Source of the DNA: Mycobacterium sp. 1554424.7
GTDB lineage: Bacteria; Actinomycetota; Actinomycetes; Mycobacteriales; Mycobacteriaceae
Direction of reading: 5' to 3'
DNA: 48,817 nucleotides
NCBI RefSeq assembly: GCF_001665295.1
Contig: NZ_LZSE01000114.1
Coordinates: 1 to 48,817, forward strand
Part shown: positions 35,766-44,172 of the stretch, one piece after another
Numbering within the stretch: position 1 is the stretch's first letter
How the letters are laid out: every line of letters begins with the position of its first letter
Notes under the pieces: generated by a model
What the model was told of the DNA's origin: nothing
What the model saw: the letters and a program-made list of their open reading frames with translations, nothing else
The model's database searches: none
Program-made: the position numbers and the translations under genes

Positions 35766-36589
35766 CGACTAGCACGGCCATCGAGGGATACCGGGACTTT
35801 CTGGTGCGTCGGGACGGCGACGCCGACCTGCTGCATCGCCGACTGTCCAGCCGGGAGGATTTCTTCGCGTCGCTGACGGACGACCCGGTTCGCTCCAGCC
35901 GGCACATCGATCAGGGCGTGTTCCTGCGCAACCTGCGCCGCCGCCGACCCGAGGCGGGGCTCCCCCGCGAGATGCTGTTCCTGTTGGCCACCGCGAAACT
36001 GAACCAGGCGGAGCGATTCGGCGTGGACTTGGGCGATACCTACGGGCGGATCGGCGGCGCGGATCAGCCCCCCGAGCGGGTGTATCTGGCGCTCGAGGAG
36101 CACTACCACACCCGCCTGCTGAGCTACGTGCTGGACATGTTCGGGCTGCCGTTCCAGGTTGTGGTGCCGCCGTTCGTGATGCGGCAATTCGTCAAGATGG
36201 AAGTCTTCCTGCCCGAGCGCATCGGATTCCCGTTCGTGGGCGCCGGGGAGATGGCGGGCTGCATCATGTTTGACGAATTGCGTCGGGTTGGCGTCGAGTT
36301 GTTCGCCGACGAGCCGGACGTGGCCGCGCGGATCGACCGGCTGTACACCGAGATCCTCACCGACGAGCTCGGCCACGTCGGCTACTGCGCGGCCCGCTGC
36401 ACCCGCTCCGAGCGGGCGTTAATGCGTTGGCTCTACCCGCTTTTCGGGCGGCTGTTCGCGCGGCAGACCGCCGAGATCAGCCTGCTCACGGATCCCGCGA
36501 AGCTGCACGCGCGGCTGCGCGAACCCTTCGACGTCGACGGGCTGGCCGCCGGCGTGCCCAACGAAACGTTCGTCGCCGTGCGCCCCTGA
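35762..36589 (+). CDS. putative ferritin-like diiron protein
   Basis: The 275-residue, mostly helical protein has the spacing of a diiron carboxylate site: Glu84 (NQAER), E113-x-x-H116 (EEHYH), Glu163 (AGEM), Glu197 (YTEIL) and E202-x-x-H205 (ELGH). This resembles AurF-type N-oxygenases and other ferritin-like oxygenases, but no characterised family is recognised with certainty. ATG 35762 overlaps the TetR stop (ATGA), so the two are translationally coupled. It may be an oxygenase for the pathway controlled by that TetR. Confidence 0.7.
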   Translation: MTTSTAIEGYRDFLVRRDGDADLLHRRLSSREDFFASLTDDPVRSSRHIDQGVFLRNLRRRRPEAGLPREMLFLLATAKLNQAERFGVDLGDTYGRIGGADQPPERVYLALEEHYHTRLLSYVLDMFGLPFQVVVPPFVMRQFVKMEVFLPERIGFPFVGAGEMAGCIMFDELRRVGVELFADEPDVAARIDRLYTEILTDELGHVGYCAARCTRSERALMRWLYPLFGRLFARQTAEISLLTDPAKLHARLREPFDVDGLAAGVPNETFVAVRP

Positions 36590-36612
36590 TCGGTAACACG
36601 CGTTCACCGGAT

Positions 36613-36645
36613 GTAAAAACGCTGTCAATCTCCCGTAAAAACGCT
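36613..36645. repeat. tandem GTAAAAACGCT repeat
   Basis: Two identical 11-mers GTAAAAACGCT begin at 36613 and 36635, exactly 22 bp apart (two helical turns). They lie in the gap between the diiron gene and the 54-residue ORF, about 70 bp before the latter's start. The arrangement is typical of response-regulator sites. Confidence 0.55.
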
Positions 36646-36717
36646 TCGCCCACATCGCGGATACATGGCCGGGCTGCGAAAATTTCCTCGAGCCCCCACG
36701 CGTAGAGGAATGAAGCC

Positions 36718-36882
36718 ATGCCCACCCCTGAGACACGCCTCCGCCAGGAGTTGCGCGATTGCGCCCTCGAGTTACGGCAACTCGCCTACACGGTGCCGCA
36801 CGGGGTCGGCGAGAATGCCTTGCTTCAGCTCTCGGACCGGATGCGCGCCGCCGCCGAACAGGTGGTCCGCAAGGGAGCCTAG
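36718..36882 (+). CDS. small helical protein, 54 residues
   Basis: A short ORF, ATG 36718 to TAG 36882, preceded by GAGGA about 10 bases upstream. The peptide begins MPTPETRLRQELRDCALELR and has an alternating charged/hydrophobic pattern that suggests two helices (RLRQELRDCALELRQLAY and ALLQLSDRMRAAAEQVV). No known family. The direct repeats upstream and a clean Shine-Dalgarno site favour a real gene. Confidence 0.55.
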   Translation: MPTPETRLRQELRDCALELRQLAYTVPHGVGENALLQLSDRMRAAAEQVVRKGA

Positions 36883-36918
36883 GGCTTTCAGTGTGAAACA
36901 ACGGCTTTGAGCGTGAAC

Positions 36919-36952
36919 CCAGGGCGGGAAAATCGCGATTTCGCCGCCCTGG
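36919..36952. terminator. convergent-end hairpin
   Basis: CCAGGGCGG (36919-36927) and CCGCCCTGG (36944-36952) are a perfect 9-bp inverted repeat; the loop itself contains the palindrome AAATCGCGATTT. It lies between the convergent ends of the small helical gene and the FHA-ABC gene. There is no T-tract, as is common for mycobacterial terminators. Confidence 0.6.
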
Positions 36953-36996
36953 CTACACACCGAAAGCCACCGGTGCACACCAAAACCGGCGATCGA

Positions 36997-39690
36997 TCAG
37001 CCGCCCCGCAGGCGGATCTTCCAGCGCACGAAGCCCAGGTACAAGACGCTGAGCAGCACCAGCATGCCGATGTCGAACCACCACGCGCCGGCCGTGTGCT
37101 GCCAGTGCGAGTCGTGCGGCGTCTGCGGAACCTTGTCCTGCAGGCTGAGCAGGTCGACCGTGGACGCCGACGACGCGAATCCCCATCTCGCCGGTGTGGC
37201 CCAAGACATTTGGTCCAGCCCGAGGCGATCGGTGACGGGAATCATGCCGCCGGAGAACACCAGCTGCGACATCACCGCCACGACGAGCAACGGCATGATC
37301 TGCTCGTTGGACCGGGCGATCGATGACAACACCAGCCCGAGCATCGCCGAGGCGACGGTCGTCATCGCGACGTCGACGAACAGCTCCAGGTTGGGGATGC
37401 CCAACGCCACGGCCCCCTGCGTCGGGCCGCCCTTGCCGAGGATGGCGATGACCGTCACGATCGCGGACTGAAGGACCGCGAACACCGTGTAGACGAACAC
37501 CTTCGCGAGCAGGTACGCGGTCGTGGACAAGCCGACGGCCTGCTCGCGCAGAAAGATGGCGCGCTCACCGATCAGATCGCGGATCGTCAGCGCCGTCCCC
37601 ATGAACACCGCGCCGACGTTGAGCAGCACCAGGATCTGCGCCGGTTCGGTGGGCGCGGCGCCCATGGGGTTCGGTCGGCCGAATCCGACATCGCCCGGCA
37701 CCGACATCGACAGCGAGCCCATGATGAACGGCAGCAGCGCCAGGAAGACGAAATAACCCCGGTCGGAGACGATCAACCGCACCTGCCGACGCGCAATCGT
37801 GGAGAACTGCCGGAACAGGCTCGTGTGCGACGGATCGCCGATTTCGGCGGGCTGCTCCGCCGGCGGGGGCGGCGGCGGCGGGCCCGTCCGCGCCAGGTAG
37901 CGCGCCTTGGCGCCGTCGGGATCGTTGGCGACGCTGCTGAAGATGTCGGCCCAGTTCGTGGTGCCCATCGCCGGGCCGATCTGGCTGGGCGGCCCGGAAA
38001 ATGCGGTCTTGCCGCCGGGTGCCAGCAGCAGGACCTGATCGCAGACGTCGAGGTAGGTCAGCGAGTGGGTGACCACCAGCACCACGCGGCCGGCGTCGGC
38101 CAACTGCCGCAGCATGGTCATGACCTGGCGATCCAGGGCGGGGTCGAGGCCGGACGTCGGCTCGTCGAGGATCAGCAGCGACGGCCCGGTCAGCAGCTCG
38201 AGCGCCACCGAGGCGCGCTTGCGCTGGCCGCCGGACAGCTTGTCGACGCGGGTGTGCAGGTGCTGGGTCATCTCGAGTTCCTCGAGCACCCGGGCCACCA
38301 CCTGCGCGCGGTCGTCCTTGGTGGTGTCCGGCGGCAGCCGCAGCTCGGCCGCGTACATCAGCGCCTGCTGCACCGTCAGCTGCCCGTGCACCACGTCGTC
38401 CTGCGGGACCATCCCGATCCTGCTGCGCAGCGAGGCGTATTCGGCGTGCACGTTGTGGCCCTCGAAGGACACCGTTCCCTTGGTCGGGTGCGTGTAGCCG
38501 GCCACCAACCGGGCGAACGTCGACTTGCCGGCTCCGGACGGGCCGATGACGGCGGTCAGCGTTCCGGGCTGCGCGCCCAGCGAGATGTCGTCGAGCAGGA
38601 CCTTGTTGTTCTCGATGGTCCACGTCACCCCGCGCACGTCGAGGCCGCCGGTGCGCGTCGCGGTCGCGGATTCGTCGCGGCGGGCCAGCGTGCCGCCGGC
38701 GAAGAGCAGGTCGATGTTGCCGATCGTGACGACGTCGCCGTCGTGCAGGACGGCCGTATCGACCCGGGAGCCGTTGACGAAAGTGCCGTTGATGCTGCGG
38801 TTGTCGTGGATCTCGGTGCCCTGCGGTGTGGGAATCAGGGTCGCGTGGTGGCGCGACGCCAGCACCTCCGGAATGACGATGTCGTTGTCGTTGGCCCGGC
38901 CGATCTTGATCGCGCCGGGCAGCGACACCAACCCCGTTCGGCCCGGGCGCAGGATCTTCATCATCGACGTCGCGATGTTCGCGGCATCCCCGACGCGGCC
39001 CGTCTCGCCGGGCCCGGGTTCGCCGACGCGGCCGGTCGGCGGCGCCGCCGGCGGCACGTGCATGGGTTCCGCCCGGTAAATCTTCGGCGCCTGCTGCGGT
39101 TCGCTCGGCGCTCCCGCCGGGTGTGCGCCCGTCGGCTGCCACGGCTGCGGCCCGGTGGGCGGATGGGTCGGCTGCGGTCCGCTGGGCGGGTGGATCGGCC
39201 TGGGCGCGCTCGGCGGCTGCGTGGCCTGGCGGACCGGGGCCGACGGCGACTGCGGCGGCTGGCCGGGCCACGGCGTGCCGACCTGCTGCGGCTGGCTGTG
39301 GGACGCGGGAGCGCTAGGCGCGCTCCCGGCGGTGTGGATCGGGATCGACGTCGTCAGCGGCGGCCGCCCGGCCGAACCCTGGTGGCGGCCGACCTCGAAG
39401 GTCAGCGCGGGGCCGTCCGGGTTGCCGATGTTGACCCGCAGCCCGTCCTGGATGTCGACGACCGGCACGCGCCGGTTGTGGACGTAAAGCCCGTTGAGGC
39501 TGCCGTTGTCGATGGCGAGCCATCGGCCCTGGTCGAAGCGCACGATGAGGTGCGTCCTGGAGATCAGCGGGTGTGCGACGCGAACGTCCGCGCGAAGATC
39601 ACGCCCGATCACGACGTCGGTGCCTGCGGCGAAGGTGCGCTCCGATCCCTCGTACCGCACGGTCAGCACTGGCGGGGCTGGTGGGCTCAC
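36997..39690 (-). CDS. FHA-domain ABC transporter (Rv1747-like)
   Basis: The 897-residue protein closely matches my recall of M. tuberculosis Rv1747. FHA1 (about 20-95) contains IGRDLRADVRVAHPLISRTH. A Pro/Gln/Ser-rich linker follows, with Thr sites. FHA2 (about 245-330) contains IGRANDNDIVIPEVLASRHH and NRSINGTFVNG. The ABC ATPase has Walker A GPSGAGKS, LSGGQRKRAS and Walker B LLILDEPTSGLD. About six C-terminal membrane helices form an ABC2-type permease (LLPFIMGSLSMSV). Rv1747 is linked to cell-envelope lipid export and is controlled by kinase PknF through its FHA domains. GTG 39690 fits the Rv1747 N-terminus; GTG 39750 is an alternative. No pknF is adjacent. Confidence 0.93.
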   Translation of the reverse strand: MSPPAPPVLTVRYEGSERTFAAGTDVVIGRDLRADVRVAHPLISRTHLIVRFDQGRWLAIDNGSLNGLYVHNRRVPVVDIQDGLRVNIGNPDGPALTFEVGRHQGSAGRPPLTTSIPIHTAGSAPSAPASHSQPQQVGTPWPGQPPQSPSAPVRQATQPPSAPRPIHPPSGPQPTHPPTGPQPWQPTGAHPAGAPSEPQQAPKIYRAEPMHVPPAAPPTGRVGEPGPGETGRVGDAANIATSMMKILRPGRTGLVSLPGAIKIGRANDNDIVIPEVLASRHHATLIPTPQGTEIHDNRSINGTFVNGSRVDTAVLHDGDVVTIGNIDLLFAGGTLARRDESATATRTGGLDVRGVTWTIENNKVLLDDISLGAQPGTLTAVIGPSGAGKSTFARLVAGYTHPTKGTVSFEGHNVHAEYASLRSRIGMVPQDDVVHGQLTVQQALMYAAELRLPPDTTKDDRAQVVARVLEELEMTQHLHTRVDKLSGGQRKRASVALELLTGPSLLILDEPTSGLDPALDRQVMTMLRQLADAGRVVLVVTHSLTYLDVCDQVLLLAPGGKTAFSGPPSQIGPAMGTTNWADIFSSVANDPDGAKARYLARTGPPPPPPPAEQPAEIGDPSHTSLFRQFSTIARRQVRLIVSDRGYFVFLALLPFIMGSLSMSVPGDVGFGRPNPMGAAPTEPAQILVLLNVGAVFMGTALTIRDLIGERAIFLREQAVGLSTTAYLLAKVFVYTVFAVLQSAIVTVIAILGKGGPTQGAVALGIPNLELFVDVAMTTVASAMLGLVLSSIARSNEQIMPLLVVAVMSQLVFSGGMIPVTDRLGLDQMSWATPARWGFASSASTVDLLSLQDKVPQTPHDSHWQHTAGAWWFDIGMLVLLSVLYLGFVRWKIRLRGG

Positions 39691-39811
39691 GATGACCAAC
39701 TGTATCGGCCGCGGGCGCGATTGCAGGTCAAGTGTTTCAACGGCCGTCACTACCTCGGCTCATGCGCGGGGTCGAAGTTTTACTTCCGCAGCCCCGGGTA
39801 ACCCGCCGTGC

Positions 39812-40012
39812 GTGCAGGACAGCGATGGCCCGTTCCCCGACGACGTGCCGGTGGCCGACGCGGTCGAGCAGCACCGCCCGACCGGCGACCTCCCGGAGGA
39901 CGACGACCGGCCGACCGGCGTGCCGCTGGAGGCGACCGATTCCGACTGGCAGGAGCAACAGGAAACAGTCCCCGTCGACCCCGAACTCGAGGAACCCGAG
40001 CAACGCGAATGA
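39812..40012 (+). CDS. small acidic protein
   Basis: The peptide of about 66 residues from GTG 39812 is strongly acidic: DGPFPDDVPVADAVEQ, then GDLPEDDDRPTGVPLEATD, then VPVDPELEEPEQ. Similar short acidic proteins are common in mycobacteria and I recall the DVPVADAVEQ motif from them, but no function is known. The start is uncertain because no good ribosome site is visible and the frame stays open upstream. It is divergent from the FHA-ABC gene and convergent with the hydrolase gene. Confidence 0.6.
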   Translation: MQDSDGPFPDDVPVADAVEQHRPTGDLPEDDDRPTGVPLEATDSDWQEQQETVPVDPELEEPEQRE

Positions 40013-40055
40013 CGGCCCGCCATATGGCCGCCAATTGACTGTCAGTTAATCCGGA

Positions 40056-41126
40056 TTATCCGGCCGCCGCGGCGAAGCCCGCGCTCGGGTGCTTGACGCC
40101 GAGTTTCCGTCGGTAAGGCAGACTGCCCGCTTCTCGCGTGACCTCTTTGATGAAATCCCCGAGATATCGAATGGCGCGCCTGCCTTCCGGCAATACGTCG
40201 GCCGCCAGGGGGAAGTCGTGAATCTGGCCGTCCCACAGGTGAAGGTCGCAGCGAACTCCGCTGAATTGCAGCCGTTCGGCCATGAGCTCGGCGTCGGGCA
40301 GCAGTAATTCGTCGGAGCTGGCGTGGATCGCCACCGGCGGCAACGAGGAGAGGTCCGCGTCGACCGGCGATTCGACCTTGCGCGCGGACGTCCCGTCACC
40401 CGTGGGCACGCGCACCTCGCCGAGATACCGGGCGAACATCGACAAAGCCCCACGTGTGAACATCGAACACCGGCGCGCGTTGCGGTGCCGCAGCTTTCGG
40501 GCCGGGTCCGGGTCCGTGAACGGCGAGATCACGGCAACCCCGGCCGGCCGCAGCAGGCCGGTCCGGATGGCGGCGAGCGTGATCATGAACGCCAGATACC
40601 CCCCGGCCGAGTCGCCGGCCACGACGAGGCGGTCGCCCTCGTAGCCCCGGTCCTGCAGCCAACGCAGCCCGCACATCCCGTCTTCGATCGCGTCGGCGAT
40701 CTGATGCGACGGCAGCTTTCGGTATCCGACGGTCAGCACCGCCGCGTCCGCCGCTTTGGACAGCCGGGTCACCAAGGCTCGATGCGTGTTGAGGCCGCAG
40801 GTGAGGAACGCGCCTCCGTGGAGGTAGAGGATCGCGCGCCGAGAGGAGACGCCCGGCGCGCGTACCCATTCGGCCGCGCAGCCGTCAAGCTGTACCGGTT
40901 CAATACTCGCCCCCGACGGGAAATGCTGCAGCAAACCGGCCAAGCCGTCGACGTATCCCAACGGCCAATGCAAATCAGGCTGAATGGCCCAGGCCCGCAC
41001 GATGTTCTTGACGATGAGCCGACTGGCCAACGACACCGCAAAAGATTGCGGGCTGTGGCGATGGTGAACCCGCCGGTTCATTGCGTGGCTTGGCAACACG
41101 CGGCGTCGTTCTGACTTCATCGGCAT
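40056..41126 (-). CDS. HSL-family alpha/beta hydrolase (steryl-ester or lipid esterase-like)
   Basis: The 356-residue esterase has HGGAF (103-107), nucleophile GDSAGG (Ser173), acid in HASSDELLLPDAE and catalytic His in IHDFPL. The N-terminus is Arg/His-rich, with a moderately hydrophobic AVSLASRLIVKNIVRAW stretch that might tether it to the membrane. ATG 41126 is preceded by GGAGG about ten bases upstream. It resembles steroid- and lipid-acting Lip proteins of mycobacteria. It is divergent from the SDR gene. Confidence 0.9.
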   Translation of the reverse strand: MPMKSERRRVLPSHAMNRRVHHRHSPQSFAVSLASRLIVKNIVRAWAIQPDLHWPLGYVDGLAGLLQHFPSGASIEPVQLDGCAAEWVRAPGVSSRRAILYLHGGAFLTCGLNTHRALVTRLSKAADAAVLTVGYRKLPSHQIADAIEDGMCGLRWLQDRGYEGDRLVVAGDSAGGYLAFMITLAAIRTGLLRPAGVAVISPFTDPDPARKLRHRNARRCSMFTRGALSMFARYLGEVRVPTGDGTSARKVESPVDADLSSLPPVAIHASSDELLLPDAELMAERLQFSGVRCDLHLWDGQIHDFPLAADVLPEGRRAIRYLGDFIKEVTREAGSLPYRRKLGVKHPSAGFAAAAG

Positions 41127-41276
41127 TCGTATTCAACCTCCGTAGAGATAAACCGGGTACCCGGCCCCAAATCGCGAAAAACGGTCGGTGAATGCCCGGC
41201 GAATGTCGCCTTCCTCACTGTTTGGTGCGCCCGGCAGGTGGGTACCGGCGCCGGCGCTCGGCGAGTGTCCCAAGAT

Positions 41277-42128
41277 ATGACCATGGCAGAGGCAATACAG
41301 GGCGGCGCGCTGCTCGCCGACCGGGTCGCCGTGGTGACCGGCGGCGGCGGTGGCATCGGTGCGGCGACCGCGCGACTGTTCGCCCAGCACGGCGCCCGGG
41401 TGGTCATTGCCGATATCGACGCCGAACGCGGGCAGGGGGTCGCCGACGATATCGCGGCGTCGGGCGGCTCGGGCGTGGCGGCCGTGACCGATGTCCGCGA
41501 CGGCGACGAGGTCGGCGAGTTGGCGCGGTGGGTGCTGGATCGCTTCGGTCGGGTGGACGTGCTGGTGAACAACGTGGGCCACTGGTTGCGGCACCCGGGC
41601 CGTTTCGTCGACACCGACCCGCAACTGTGGGGAGACCTCTACCGCATCAACCTGCACCACGTTTTCCTGGTCACGCGCGCGTTCCTGCCCGCGATGACCG
41701 AGCGGCGGGCCGGCGCGATCGTCAACGTCTCGTCGGTCGAGGGGTTGCGCGGCTACCCGGAGGACCCGGTCTACGCCGCCTTCAAGGCCGCGGTCATCCA
41801 CTTCACCCGCAGCCTCGCCGTGCAGGTGGGCCGCGACGGGGTGCGCGTCAACGCCATCGGCCCCGACGTCACCGAATCGCTGCAGGTGCCCTACTCCCAG
41901 TGGCTGTCCGCCGACGAGCAGGCGCAGTGGCCGCAGTGGGTGCCGGTCGGGCGGATGGGGCTGCCCGAAGACCAGGCCCGCGTAATCCTGTTCCTCGCCT
42001 CGGACCTGTCGGCGTTCGTCACCGGCCACACCATCCCGACCGACGGCGGCACCGGCGCGGCGGGCGGCTGGTTCCGCTCGTCGCTACGGCCAGGCCGCGA
42101 GTGGACGAATCGTCCCGTCGCCCCCTGA
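41277..42128 (+). CDS. short-chain dehydrogenase/reductase (SDR)
   Basis: The 283-residue SDR has glycine loop TGGGGGIGAATA, NNVGHW, a catalytic Ser in NVSSVEG, YAAFK as the Tyr-Lys pair, and a C-terminal DGGTGAAGGW. The extra C-terminal tail (SSLRPGREWTNRP) is longer than usual. ATG 41277 or 41283 can serve as start; the first is given. It stands alone, divergent from the esterase gene, and may act with it on lipid alcohols. The substrate is unknown. Confidence 0.9.
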   Translation: MTMAEAIQGGALLADRVAVVTGGGGGIGAATARLFAQHGARVVIADIDAERGQGVADDIAASGGSGVAAVTDVRDGDEVGELARWVLDRFGRVDVLVNNVGHWLRHPGRFVDTDPQLWGDLYRINLHHVFLVTRAFLPAMTERRAGAIVNVSSVEGLRGYPEDPVYAAFKAAVIHFTRSLAVQVGRDGVRVNAIGPDVTESLQVPYSQWLSADEQAQWPQWVPVGRMGLPEDQARVILFLASDLSAFVTGHTIPTDGGTGAAGGWFRSSLRPGREWTNRPVAP

Positions 42129-42522
42129 TCGCCTGGTGTAGCGAATTCAGGCTCCGGGGACCGACAGGGTCGCTTGCTGCTCGGCTTGCTGGGATTGCTG
42201 GAGGCTTCGTCGTCGCCGTCGGTGGCTAAGCTGCGGTCCGCCAAGTTCATCGATGCGCCAACGGTTTTCACCACGTCGGGCTGCTCACCGTTACGCGGAC
42301 TTGTCGACGTCGAGCCTCGGTGGTTGCTGCCATCCCCCGACTGTGTGCTTCGGTGTTAGCAGGCGGCTGGATCGTTGTTCTCGATTCTCTGTGAAGTCGC
42401 ACGGCCGTTGCCAAAAGACGCCATGGACGTCGCCTCCTCGTCGCTGGACAATGAACCTGACATTTCGCCCATCGGGTCAAGCTCGGAACAGCCTGCGTCT
42501 TCAACAGTTTGAGGCGGTGCCT
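42129..42522. other. intergenic region without a clear gene
   Basis: In about 390 bp between the SDR and the ferredoxin operon I see no gene with family-like sequence. The stretch has lower GC and short unconvincing ORFs on both strands, so it may hold a decayed gene or the long leader of the ferredoxin-P450 operon. GAGGCGG just before 42523 is the ferredoxin ribosome site. Confidence 0.5.
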
Positions 42523-42723
42523 ATGAGGATTGTCGTCGACCTGAACCGCTGCCTAGGGTATGCCCAATGCGTACCGCTGGCGCCCGAGGTTCTCAAGCTC
42601 AGCGGCGAGGAAGCCTTGACATACAACCCCAACCCCGATGACGGTCAGCGGCCGCGGGTGTTGCGGGCCGCGGCGTCCTGCCCGGTGCAGGCGATCATCG
42701 TCGAGCAATTGGGCGACGAGTAG
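42523..42723 (+). CDS. [3Fe-4S] ferredoxin, P450 partner type
   Basis: The 66-residue ferredoxin has three cluster cysteines: Cys10, Cys16 (CLGYAQC) and Cys53 (SCP). The missing fourth Cys is normal for actinobacterial P450 ferredoxins with a 3Fe-4S cluster; the position that is Cys in 4Fe-4S proteins is Tyr13. It carries electrons from the reductase to the P450 encoded next. ATG 42523 has GAGGCGG upstream. It is the first gene of the three-gene electron-transfer operon. Confidence 0.93.
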   Translation: MRIVVDLNRCLGYAQCVPLAPEVLKLSGEEALTYNPNPDDGQRPRVLRAAASCPVQAIIVEQLGDE

Positions 42724-42729
42724 GCAGGC

Positions 42730-44124
42730 ATGGGCAAAGGAAGTGCCGTCAGCGACACCGGCCGCATCGTCATCGTAGGTGCGTCACTGGCTGGGCTTCG
42801 CGCCGCCGAGGCACTGCGCGACGAGGGCTTCCGGGGCCACCTCACCATCATCGGTGATGAGCCGGACGAGCCGTATGACCGTCCGCCGCTGTCCAAGCAG
42901 GTGCTCGCCGGATGGGTGAGGCCCGACGCGACCAAGCTGCCTCGGATGCGCGACGTCGACGCCGAATGGCGGCTCGGTGTCGCGGCGACCGGCCTGGACC
43001 GGGTCAACGGGCTGGTGCGCCTCGCCGATGGCAGCGAGGTGGAGGGAGATGCGGCGCTAATCGCGACGGGGGTGCGGGCGCGGAAATGGCCCAACCCCGA
43101 CGAAGCCGCCCTCGAGGGCGTCCACACCCTCCGCACCAGTGCGGACGCGGGTCGACTGCAGGCCGCGCTGAGCGCCAAACCGCGGCGCGTGCTGATCATC
43201 GGGTCGGGCTTCATCGGCTCGGAGGTGGCCTCGGTGTGCCGGAACCTGGGTCTTGAGGTCACCGTCGCGGAACGCGGCCCGGCCCCGCTCTCCGGTCCAT
43301 TGGGTGGGGTGATCGGCAGTATCGCCGCCGACATGCAGCGCGACGCCGGGGTGGATCTTCGGACCGGGGTCTCAGTGCTGGCGATGGAGGGCGACGCGAG
43401 CGGGCACGTGCGTCGAGTGCGCCTGTCCGACGGCAGTGCGCTTGATGTCGAGGTGGTGGTGACCTCGCTGGGGTCGATCCGCAACATCGAGTGGCTCGAC
43501 GGGTCCGGGCTGGCCGCCGGGTTCTGGGGGGTGGGCTGCGACGCCGGCTGCCGCGCGTTCGATGTCAACGGCGTGGTCACCAGTCGCATCTTCGTGGCCG
43601 GCGACATCGCCCGCGCCCCTCACGTGCTCTACGACTACGAGTTTCTGGCCATGGAGCATTGGGACAACGCCGTGCTGGGCGCACAGGTCGCGGCCCACAA
43701 CATGGTGTGCGACGAGACGGACCGCTGGGCGCACCTGCTGATTCCGCAGTTCTGGTCGGGCCAGTTCGGCGTCAACATCAAGTCCGTCGGGGTGCCCTCG
43801 TTCGGCGACGAGATCATGTTCACCCAGGGTTCGGTCAAGCAGCGCCGGTTCGCCGCGGCTTACGGACGACGGGGACGCGTCGTCGGCGCGGTCACCTTCA
43901 ACCACGGCAAGTGGATCCCCTATTACGAAGCCCAGATCGCCCGCTCGGCGCCATTTCCGCCGAATCCGGCCGGTTCCGATTTTCCCGAGGACATGCGAGT
44001 GATGCCGGCCGACTTCCCGGCGCGCGGCGTGCCCACCGAGACCCCGGACGTGGTGCTGACCGGTCACGACCCGTCTGAGCGCCGGGCCGAGTTCCGGCCG
44101 CGCCAAAGGTATCCGGTCAGTTAG
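42730..44124 (+). CDS. FAD-dependent ferredoxin reductase
   Basis: The 464-residue reductase has FAD motif VIVGASLAGLRAAEALR, then DEPYDRPPLSK, second nucleotide motif LIIGSGFIGSEVAS for NAD(P)H, and the FAD ribityl site RIFVAGDIAR. The C-terminal domain has FWSGQFGVNIKSVG. It passes electrons from NAD(P)H to the ferredoxin. ATG 42730 follows the ferredoxin stop by 6 bp. The whole chain, ferredoxin, reductase and P450, is encoded together, so it can work without outside partners. Confidence 0.93.
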   Translation: MGKGSAVSDTGRIVIVGASLAGLRAAEALRDEGFRGHLTIIGDEPDEPYDRPPLSKQVLAGWVRPDATKLPRMRDVDAEWRLGVAATGLDRVNGLVRLADGSEVEGDAALIATGVRARKWPNPDEAALEGVHTLRTSADAGRLQAALSAKPRRVLIIGSGFIGSEVASVCRNLGLEVTVAERGPAPLSGPLGGVIGSIAADMQRDAGVDLRTGVSVLAMEGDASGHVRRVRLSDGSALDVEVVVTSLGSIRNIEWLDGSGLAAGFWGVGCDAGCRAFDVNGVVTSRIFVAGDIARAPHVLYDYEFLAMEHWDNAVLGAQVAAHNMVCDETDRWAHLLIPQFWSGQFGVNIKSVGVPSFGDEIMFTQGSVKQRRFAAAYGRRGRVVGAVTFNHGKWIPYYEAQIARSAPFPPNPAGSDFPEDMRVMPADFPARGVPTETPDVVLTGHDPSERRAEFRPRQRYPVS

Positions 44125-44145
44125 CCAAAGGCGAAGAGGGACAGA

Positions 44146-44172
44146 ATGATCCAGACACGGCCCGCGCTATGA
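44146..44172 (+). other. candidate 8-codon leader ORF before the P450
   Basis: ATG 44146 encodes MIQTRPAL and stops at TGA 44170-44172, which overlaps the P450 ATG as ATGA. It is preceded by AGAGGG at a good distance, better than any site before the P450 start itself. It could couple P450 translation to the upstream genes. Confidence 0.4.

Noticed and set aside
37825-39801. 658-residue plus-strand frame opposite the FHA-ABC gene
   Set aside because: Arg/Gly/Val/Asp-rich antisense frame; the Rv1747-like protein is certain on the other strand.
42174-42359. 61-residue ORF in the region before the ferredoxin
   Set aside because: No ribosome site, no hydrophobic or domain pattern, and low-complexity composition; treated as intergenic.
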